NCBI GenBank assembly: GCA_013146195.2
Contig: CM028379.1
Location: forward strand, 59,407,693-59,471,692
Direction of reading: 5' to 3'
From: Codonopsis lanceolata
Lineage: Eukaryota; Streptophyta; Magnoliopsida; Asterales; Campanulaceae
Length of the DNA: 64,000 nt
Positions 56,757-64,000 of the stretch are shown in pieces. The number at the start of each line of letters is the position of its first letter. The first letter of the stretch is position 1. The position numbers and the translations under genes were made by a program. The notes under the pieces were generated by a model. The model saw only the letters and a list, made by a program, of their open reading frames with translations. It ran no database searches and was not told the DNA's origin.

Positions 56757-57138
56757 CTTATATCTTTCTATCCCTAACCTTTGTATCTATCTTTTTTTGA
56801 AAACTTTGTACAAATTTAAACTTCTCATTTGAAATACATAAGTTCATTCCTTTTCAAAAATTGTCTACTGTTTAAATTCTTGTTATTTAAATTCATACAT
56901 CTGCTTAGAATTTAAACATCCAGTTTAAATTTATTTGAACTGTTTATTTCTAATCCTTGTGCTGATTCTCCATCTCTTCTGTTGTAAGCACTTAAATTAG
57001 TTGTACACTTGAAGCGCTTTCTTCTTGATAGAGGCGTGTCTGCTATTATAAAACTTAAAAATATTTTTTCTGACATGCTATTATCTATCCTAAAAGTTTT
57101 TATAACCCTCACTTGTAAGTAATGATGACCAGATGCAA

Positions 57139-57150
57139 ATAGGAGGAGAT
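57139..57150 (+). promoter_or_regulatory. Polypurine tract of the SIRE-type element
   Basis: AATAGGAGGAGAT immediately before the LTR start TGTTGTTTCTC. The 380 bp between the ORF stop and this site has no gene. Confidence 0.7.
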
Positions 57151-58413
57151 TGTTGTTTCTCACTGTATCTTGATTTGCATTTGTTCATTCATTACATTAG
57201 GTTCTATACTTAGTGGCTTAATGGGCTGCATACCAGTTAGCCTGGCAACTGTGTATAGAACTTTACCTTAGAATAGTTTTCTAGACTTCACAGGTTTCAG
57301 CGGAAGACTTCGGCTGAAGGCTTTATCAGCAGACTTCAAGCAGCCTCCAGTGGCAGACCTTGTCTGCACCCGGAAAGCATGACGTGTCCATCCCTTCCTT
57401 TTATCAAGCTTAGATGAATTATTTAATTCTGCTTCATTTAGTTTGAATTTGAATTAACCCATCTTCAAATCAGCGCTTGACTTCTCAGACATGTCCCTCC
57501 AGTTTTTCCGAAAAACCATAAAGACTTTCGCCTCTTGAAAAGTGACAGAGCAGGTGTACAGACTGATACATACATACTGTACCAACTATTGCAGGTCTGC
57601 AACTCTGATTGCCGCCCACCTGCTAGTTGCTGCAACAACTCTTCACCATTCCCTGTTCAACATCAGTTGAAGAAGAAGTCAACAAAGCAGCTCCAGGCAT
57701 TTACTGCATTCAACCTAATAGAGGTGTTACTCATTTCGTTTTCTCCAACGGTCTCAAGGATGCACAGCTATAAATACTGCCATTAAAGACTGAAGAAAAA
57801 AATGCTCTGAAACTATCCAACAACATCAGGCTTTATACTCAGTGCATTCAAGAGATCATTAACCGATCATCGAAGTCATCAACAACAACAAGAAGATCTG
57901 CATCAACTCTTATTCATTTACTTCTTATTATTGTAATCTTATTATTCTTCTGCACATTGAATATTCTGCTTTATCAGATATTCAACTCCCCCACCCCTAA
58001 ACACAAGTCAAATATTTTTTACATGATCCATTGGATATTTCTGTAATAGAACTAGTGGAAAATATAGTGCACATTTAAATCCAAGGTTGACTGCCTTTGT
58101 GGTGGACGTAGCACTCATTATAGTGCGAATCATCTCAAAACACATGTGTTAATCTTCCTATGTTGCCTACTGTTTTATGCTGATACATATCCCTTAAATT
58201 ATTCCTTTAGCAAAAAACTTGAGTAACCATCTAAATCTACCGGTAGTGCTTCACCAGCAGACTTAGTCTGTCTTCTTTACAAGTCTTCCGCTACTTCAAT
58301 CTTCTTAATAGATTACAAGTGTTTGCTTTAGAAATTATCACGAAAAGTTTTAAGTGTTTAATAAGCTATTCAACCCCCCCTCCTCTAGATTATTGTGCCC
58401 TTTTGGACTAACA
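57151..58413 (+). repeat. 3' LTR of the SIRE-type element, 1263 bp, complete
   Basis: TGTTGTTTCTCACTG start and CCTTTTGGACTAACA end. TATA box CTATAAATAC at 57768-57777. Right flank is element A-type interior beginning CTCCC, which does not match the left flank of LTR 1 at 44906-44910, so the two LTRs are probably not a pair from one insertion. Confidence 0.85.
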
Positions 58414-59423
58414 CTCCCTATCGGTCTATTTTTTTTTTTCATGTTTTCTCTTTTTTTTGCATTTTTTTAGAAGTGGTAGACCCCGCCATCTCGAAGTAGG
58501 ACTTACTGAAGAAAAAAAATCAAATCGAGAGTGAACGATGTACTTATCAAGTAGTGATGCATTTATGAAAGGTTAAGAGGGAAGATGCATTTGGAGATGG
58601 AAATTGAAAATAATGGTGAGGGGATTTCCTGTCTTTTCATGCTTTGGGAAACACAAGAAAACACATAGAAAATACCTCTCTTTTTTTTAGTAAATTAAAG
58701 CATTTGACCGAACCCGAAGGCTGCCTACGTTCCTCATTTTGAAGCTCAGGTCATCGTAGTTCTTCTCTATAAGAGAAATTTTCATTTTTGCTAATCTTTT
58801 TTTTTTTTTTTTTGAATTTGAAAGATTAGAGTTTTTTTCTTGCTTGGAGAGAACGAAATCTTTTTTTTATGATTTTTTTTTACGAAAAGAAACGATTATT
58901 TTTTATTTTTTTGAAAGGAAAAGATAACTAAGTATTATACATAATTTTTTTATTAGAAAGTCCCCCCCCCCCTTTTTTGCGATCCTTGAAATGGGATGTG
59001 ATGATTACGTACCTCTAGACAATTCTTTCAGGGAGAGTAAATGATAAATATTCAATTCTTTTATTTTTCAGCCCCTGCAAAATTGTTAGTGGTACCAAAT
59101 GAAAACAACAAATATCTCGATATGTATAAACACAACACAGGATTTAAAGGAAAGAAAACTTTTTGTTTTTGATGATTTTTTTTTTTTTTGAAAGGTGGAG
59201 TAACATGAAAAATGGGTGCACCAAACGGTAAAAGTGGACGACCCAACGGATAAAATGGGCATAACATCGGACAAAATTGTTAAAAATGAGGAATGTGCCG
59301 CACATGAGTGTGGTGGCTGCCCAACATGCATTTGGGCGCTGCCCCCAAATACATTGTTCATGATCACTTCTTTCCTTTTGCACTTCACTCCTTTCACCTT
59401 TTCCCCTTTTGTCATTTAGGCCC
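58414..59423 (-). mobile_element. Deleted element A-family fragment (interior plus LTR U3)
   Basis: 58414-59100 aligns with 16190-16840 of element A (CATTTGACCGAACCCG, CTGCCTACGTTCCTCATTT, CAGCCCCTGCAAAATTGTTAGTG). 59190-59423 has the character of the Tat LTR U3 (GGGCGCTGCCCCCAAAT, TCCTTTTGCACTTCACTCC). The gag, leader and PBS between them are deleted. Cut at the right by the Ale-like copia insertion. A C-homopolymer lies at about 58963-58974. Confidence 0.7.
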
Positions 59424-59632
59424 TGTTAGCGTGATTTCTGTAATCAGTATCATTACCATATATATCTGTTTCTCCTTTCTTCAATAGTTGATAGTTGTAA
59501 TCTTTTATTTTTGGTAATAGTTGATAGGAGTCTTGGAGCTTAAGTTTAGGATTTCCTTGTATATATAATTTCTCTTCGACAGCAATGAAAGACACGGAAA
59601 AATATTCTCCTAAATCATATTCAGTCCTAATA
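59424..59632 (+). repeat. 5' LTR of the Ale-like copia, 209 bp
   Basis: TGTTAGCGTGATTTC start, TCAGTCCTAATA end (CA degraded to TA). TATA-like GTATATATAA at about 59569-59578. Confidence 0.8.
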
Positions 59633-59644
59633 TGGTATCAGAGC
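59633..59644 (+). promoter_or_regulatory. Primer-binding site, initiator tRNA-Met
   Basis: TGGTATCAGAGC, a perfect match to the usual copia PBS, directly after the LTR. Confidence 0.9.
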
Positions 59645-59673
59645 CAAACGGTCTGCACGACGACTGAGAAACG

Positions 59674-60875
59674 ATGACGGAACCAACCAGCGGCAGTGAG
59701 ACAAAAGATGGGAAGAAAACCGTCGCAGTCTCGCCGTACGTCCTGGCGAACAATGATCACCCTAGGTTGTTGATTACGCACACCCAGTTGAAAGGAACGA
59801 ACTATGAAGAATGGGCCAAGGCGATAAGAACTTCACTAAGGGCTAAGAAGAAGATGGGTTTCATTGATGGAACCATAGAAGAACCTTCTGAGGATTCGGA
59901 TGAAATTGATGATTGGAATACTGTGAACTCCATGATAGTCTCATGGATTTTCAATACGATCAAACCAACTCTTCGTTCTACAATTTCATACAGAGACACG
60001 ACGAAAGAGTTATGGGATGATATTCAAGCGGCGATTCTCCGTTCGTAATGGTGCGCTGCGTGTGCATCAACTAAAGACGGAGGTGTCAAATTGCAAACAA
60101 AATGGCGACACCGTGATGGGCTACTACGCTAGGATAAAGAAACTATGGGACGATCTAAATGACCACGATCGAATGCCCATGTGTTCTTGTCATGGTCAGT
60201 AAATGCAATCGAATGCTAAACTTGAGCGACGGCGAAGAAGAACGCTGCACATCAATTTCTAATGGGGCTGGGACGATGATGAATCCTACTCTACGGTTCG
60301 ATCGAACATCATTGCTTCGATCCTCTTCCGAACATGTATCGCGTTTATTCTCGGGTTATGGAGCAAGAACAAGTCAAGACAATGACTAAGGGAGTTGCCG
60401 ACGACCCCATGAGTTTTTGCCGCCAAGGTTCGGACTTCGGGGGACCAAAAGAAGAAGCCGTTGTGTGCTCTCAGCGTGTCACAAATCCGGGCACAAAGTC
60501 GATGCTTGTTTCAAACTTCATGGCTATCCGAATGGTGGGGTTCGGGACAGAGGCGTGGCAAGGGAATTGCCGGGCGAGGTCGTGGTAGAGCCGGTCCTGT
60601 ATTCGGCAAATACAACACAAGTGCAAGGTACACCGAACACTTCCACTACTGCTGGACTTGATGATGTGGACAAAGCTGGGATGGAAAATCTTAGTACTAA
60701 AGATTGGGCAACATTAAAGTCACTTTGGAATTCTCACACAAACACACGCATGTCTGGTAAGAACCCATGGATTTTTTATACCGGGGCTACACATCATATG
60801 ACTGGTGATCTTTCATTTTTATTGATTTACGAGATATCGATCCATGTCCCGGTATGGATGCCGAATGGTGAATGA
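59674..60875 (+). pseudogene. gag and protease of the Ale-like copia, frameshifted, protease Asp replaced
   Basis: The start MTEPTSGSETKDG leads into the copia Gag region (LLITHTQLKGTNYEEWAKAI, NTIKPTLRSTISYRDTTKEL) to a premature stop at 60048. It continues one frame on (VHQLKTEVSNCKQNGDTVMG, YYARIKKLWDDLNDHDRMPM), and then RVYSRVMEQEQVKTMTKGV in yet another frame. The zinc knuckle CxxCHKSGHKVDACFKLHGYP is altered: the first Cys pair reads CVLSAC. The protease box reads WIFYTGATHHMTGDL, where family members have (I/L)DTGASxHMTG, so the catalytic Asp is Tyr (codon 60777-60779). Not functional as read. Confidence 0.85.
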
Positions 60876-61020
60876 TCCATGCAACGAAAGAAGGTGGTGG
60901 TTTTGGGGAAATTATGTCTTGAAGTCGTTCTCTTTGTGCCCAATCTCAATTGCAATTTAATATCGTTTTTCAATTGGTTCGCAATAAGACATATATTATG
61001 ACTTTTCTTCGACAAATTAT
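60876..61020 (+). other. Broken linker between protease and integrase frames
   Basis: Pieces of the protease-to-integrase region remain in shifted frames; no intact motif. Confidence 0.5.
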
Positions 61021-62823
61021 GTGTTATCTGAGGACCGCACTTCGAGGATGCTGATTGGAATGGGTGAAGGACAAGAAGGACTGTATGTAGCAAGGGAGGA
61101 TCCTCCAGTTCGTGTGAACAAAGCAAACAGTTTGTGTACTGCAGATTTATGGCACCAAAGGTTAGGACATCCGTCCATGCGAGTTGTCGAGAAATTTTCC
61201 CAAATAAATGATGATGTTGATGTTAGTAAATCTGAACATTACGATGTATGTTTTCGGGCTAAACAAACCCGTACACCTTTTCTTTCTAGTACGAATAAAA
61301 CAACTGCAATTTTCGAAATGATTCATTGTGATTTGTGGGGTGTGTATAAAGAGGCAACTTATTGTGGGGCTACTTCTTTCCTCACCATTGTCGACGATTA
61401 CTCTCGGGCTGTTTGGGTATTTTTGTTGAAAGGAAAGGATAAAGCTCCTCCGATTATTAAGAATTTTTTAGCATTCGTCGAAAGACAGTTTAATAAACAA
61501 GTCAAAACCGTTCGTAGTGATAATGGAACGGAGTTCACTTGTTTAACTGCCTATTTCGCCGAGCATGGCATCCTACATGAGACCTCTATGGTAAGGACGC
61601 CTCAGCAGAATGGGCGTGTAGAGAGGAAACATAGACACATATTGAATGTGGGACGTGCTCTTCGTTTCCAGGCACACTTGCCCATACAATTTTGGGGTGA
61701 ATGCATTCTCACCGCAGGGTACTTAATTAATCGGACTCCTACCACGTTGTTGAATGGTAAAACACCCTATGAGATATTATTTGGTAAACCCCCATCTATC
61801 GATCATCTCCGTGTATTCGGGTGTCTATGTTATGCCAAAAGCTTAAATCGTGACAGGGATAAATTCGCTAGTCGTAGTAGGAGATGTGTTTTTATTGGTT
61901 ACCCCTATGGCAAGAAGGGTTGGAGCCTCTATGATTTGGAGACAGAACAGTTTTTTGAATCTCGTGATGTGGTATTTTTAGAACATAAATTTCCATTCTT
62001 AAATGAGGCCTCTGCTGCGGACAGTTCATCTTCCACTCCACTAGCCCAAGACTTGGACAATTTTGATTGGGCTCCCTCTAGTCAGGAGATAGCAGCCGAC
62101 ACTATTCCTTCTCCTCACACCCCGATACCTGCACATGTGCCAATACCCATTGTTGATGCTACTATTGATGATGACATTGCTGATATGAGTTCTTCACAAT
62201 CTAATCCGCTTCCTGATCCTGTCCCTGATCATACGGGCTCTCATATGGACACACCATCTCCGCCACCTCCGGTTCTTGGTCGCGGACAACGCGAAAAATT
62301 TCCTTCGGTTCGCTTGAAGGACCACGTCTTACATACAGTCCAGCTTAGTCCCTCGCCAGTTCACTCATCCAATTCCGCATCCTCAGGTACGCCCTATCCC
62401 ATAGCACATTTTGTCAATTCTAGTCAGTTTTCTTTGTCGCATCGCAAGTTTTTGGCTGCCGTTACCACAGGTACCGAACCATCTACTTTTGCTAAAGCTA
62501 TGCGACACTCTCATTGGCGTGAGGCTATGGCTAAGGAGGTTCACGCTTTGGAATCTAATGGTACTTGGACAGTTGAGTCATTGCCCGCGGGAAAGAAAGC
62601 TCTTGGGAGCAAATGGGTCTATAAAATCAAATACCACGCCGATGGTTCTATTGAGCGTTACAAGGCTCGGTTGGTTGTTTTCGGCAATCATCAGGTCGAG
62701 GGCTTGGACTTTACAGAAACTTTTGCCCCAACAATGATCACGTCCGTACCTTTTCGCCAGGCAGCGGATCAAGAAATGGGAGCTACATCAAATGGACGTC
62801 CACAATGCTTTTCTCCATGGTGA
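61021..62823 (+). pseudogene. Integrase and RT start of the Ale-like copia
   Basis: A single 600-residue open frame. Order: zinc-binding GAG_pre-integrase part (LWHQRLGHPSMRVVEKFSQI ... HYDVCFRAKQTR), in which the first Cys of the CxxC pair is Tyr (codon 61240-61242); integrase core with all three acids (IHCDLWG, VRSDNGTEF, NGRVERKHRHI); C-terminal GKTPYEILFGKPPSIDHLR and VFGCLCYAK with RCVFIGYPYGKKGW; a Pro/Ser-rich linker; and the start of RT (HWREAMAKEVHALESNGTW, LGSKWVYKIKYHADGS, YKARLVVFGN). A deletion/frameshift near 62745-62800 ends the frame. The zinc finger defect and frameshift make it non-functional as read. Confidence 0.9.
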
Positions 62824-63463
62824 TCTTGACGAAGAAGTTTATATGAAATTTCCCCCTGGTTTTGGCCCACATACAGTTGGCAAGGCTTGTCGTCTCCGCA
62901 AGTCTCTTTATGGATTACGTCAGGCTTCCCGTTGTTGGTTTGCCAAATTAGCTTTCGCTCTCACTAAATATGGCTTTCAACAATCGACTTCAGATTATTC
63001 TTTATTTACCTTCATACGAGGTGATGTCCATTTGACTATCTTAATTTATGTTGATGATTTAGTCATTCGTGGTAATAATTTTGTTGCCATTGGTCGATTC
63101 AAAACCTATTTGCAAACCTGCTTTCATATGAAAGATCTCGGTAAGCTCAAGTTCTTCTTAGGTATTGAAGTAGCACGGAACCCCACTGGTATATTTTTAT
63201 GTCAGCGAAAATATACATTGGACATCATTTCTGAGACGGGTCTCTTGGGTATTAAACCCGCTGGCACCCCTATTGAACAGAATCATCGCTTGGCCCTTGA
63301 TGACAGTCCCGTCATGGATTCTCCCGCACAGTATCGCCGCCTTGTTGGTCGCCTTATCTATTTGACCATTACTCGTCCGGAGCTTTTTTCTCGTTCATAT
63401 TCTCGCTTTATGCACCACCTCGTATCGTCCATTGGGAGGTCGCTGGCGTGGTTTGCTACTTGA
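62792..63463 (+). pseudogene. RT of the Ale-like copia
   Basis: Continues RT in the next frame: MDVHNAFLHGDLDEEVYMKF, RKSLYGLRQASRCWFAKLA and the intact catalytic box LIYVDDLVIRGNN, then FHMKDLGKLKFFLGIEVARN and SPAQYRRLVGRLIYLTITRP. The frame ends at a stop at 63461-63463 where sequence (AWFAT) departs from the family's YLK pattern. The YVDD acids are intact, unlike element B. Confidence 0.9.
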
Positions 63464-63994
63464 AATCCAATCTGGTCAAGGCATCTTATTGCGATCGATT
63501 ACGCTTTTACGCTGATTAACGACTCTTGTGATCTTGATTGGGCTAGTTGCCCGTTGTCTCGTCGCTCTTTGACTGCATATTTTGTGTTTCTCGGTGATTC
63601 CCCAATCTCTTGGAAGACCAAGAAGCAGCAAACTGTCTCGCGGTCTTCAGCTGAAGCCGAGTATCGTTCCATGGCCGCAGCTACTTGTGAGTTGAAATGG
63701 CTCAAGGGGTTACTATCCTCTCTCGGTATTGCTCACACCGCCCCTATGCGCATGTTTTGTGATAGCCAATCAGCTTTACACATTGCTCACAATCCGGTTT
63801 TCCATGAACGTACCAAACACATCGAGACGGATTGTCATTTCATTCGTGATGAACTTCTTTGCAAAAACATTGTCACGGCTTTTGTTCCTTCTTCCCAACA
63901 GTTAGCTGATATTCTCACCAAAGCTCTCGGGAAGACTCAGTTCGACATCCTTCTTGGCAAGCTGGGCATCTCGAACCTCCATGCTCCACCTTGA
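63464..63994 (+). pseudogene. RNase H of the Ale-like copia
   Basis: After a broken stretch with small deletions (63464-63540; the first block reads CDLDWASCPLSRRSLTAYF where SDWA is usual), the frame 63554-63994 is open: ISWKTKKQQTVSRSSAEAEY, RMFCDSQSALHIAHNPVFHE, HIETDCHFIRDELLCKNIV and SSQQLADILTKALGKTQFD. It ends SNLHAPP followed by TGA at 63992-63994. The first catalytic Asp lies in the damaged block. Confidence 0.85.
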
Positions 63995-64000
63995 GGGGGG
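63991..64000 (+). promoter_or_regulatory. Polypurine tract of the Ale-like copia (at window end)
   Basis: TTGAGGGGGG overlaps the stop codon and runs to the last base; the 3' LTR would begin next. Confidence 0.7.

Larger units (their letters stand above)
59424..64000 (+). mobile_element. Ale-like Ty1/copia element, 5' LTR through PPT
   Basis: LTR 59424-59632, PBS 59633-59644, gag from 59674, protease, integrase, RT, RNase H to 63994, and a PPT at the last bases. The short LTR and protein style suggest the Ale/Retrofit lineage. The 3' LTR should start just outside the window. Order is gag-PR-INT-RT-RH as in copia elements. Confidence 0.85.

Noticed and set aside
44911..58413. A single full-length SIRE element spanning 44.9-58.4 kb
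   Set aside because: Flanking bases do not match, LTRs differ by a tandem duplication and many changes, and almost all internal coding sequence is missing between them.

Overview
The window is nuclear DNA of a flowering plant, most probably a eudicot. Evidence: one spliced plant-specific gene (DUF4408 plus DUF761), a PPR relic, plant LTR-retrotransposon lineages (Ty3/gypsy Tat/Ogre and a Del/Tekay-like chromovirus; Ty1/copia SIRE, Ale-like and RE1-like), plant MITE classes, Helitron ends and a CACTA end. Species cannot be named. Two runs of exactly 100 N (10713-10812, 47359-47458) are scaffold gaps. I see no tRNA, rRNA, CRISPR or bacterial-type feature.

Layout. 0.2-0.6 kb: broken PPR fragment. 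2.19-3.5 kb (minus): the only intact gene found, two exons coding for 337 residues, with a TATA box. 3.7-9.6 kb: AT-rich intergenic DNA with MITEs, microsatellites and a decayed RNase H-like (RVT_3) relic. 9.65-10.7 kb: unclassified GC-richer, repeat-like sequence before the first gap.

10.8-22.4 kb (minus): 'element A', a Tat-lineage LTR retrotransposon with two ~1.9 kb LTRs, a tRNA-Arg-type PBS, a PPT and a frameshifted gag, but no pol. It carries a 112-bp perfect palindrome in the leader and a hairpin-bearing 43-bp minisatellite near its 3' end. 22.4-26.6 kb: a long chromovirus-type LTR with a 174-bp tandem array. 26.6-33.2 kb (minus): 'element B', a chimera with an A-type 5' part joined to another Tat gag-pol whose RT, second RNase H and integrase each lack a catalytic Asp. 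33.2-33.6 kb: stray A-type gag piece. 33.6-36.7 kb (plus): 3' half of 'element C', an A relative in the opposite orientation.

36.7-39.8 kb: Helitron whose 5' terminal segment is tandemly amplified in a higher-order pattern. 40-42.4 kb: three MITEs of different superfamilies and a CACTA end. 42.8-44.9 kb: RE1-like copia, cut inside integrase by a SIRE LTR (44.9-46.1), itself interrupted by an opposite SIRE LTR (46.1-47.36). 47.5-48.7 kb: MITE, second Helitron end and a ~60-bp tandem array. 48.8-49.66 kb: Tat LTR fragment. 49.66-55.5 kb: chromovirus-type LTR-internal-LTR-internal tandem with no coding capacity. 55.5-58.4 kb: SIRE RT/RNase H end, a coiled-coil third ORF and a 3' LTR. 58.4-59.4 kb: deleted copy of element A sequence. 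59.4-64.0 kb: Ale-like copia from 5' LTR to PPT at the last base.

Functionally this is a nested transposon graveyard beside one host gene. Every retrotransposon coding region carries a frameshift, stop, catalytic substitution or truncation, so any movement would need proteins from elsewhere. The most notable items are the gag-only Tat family with its structured DNA, its use as a recombination partner in B, and the two tandem arrays grown from transposon ends.
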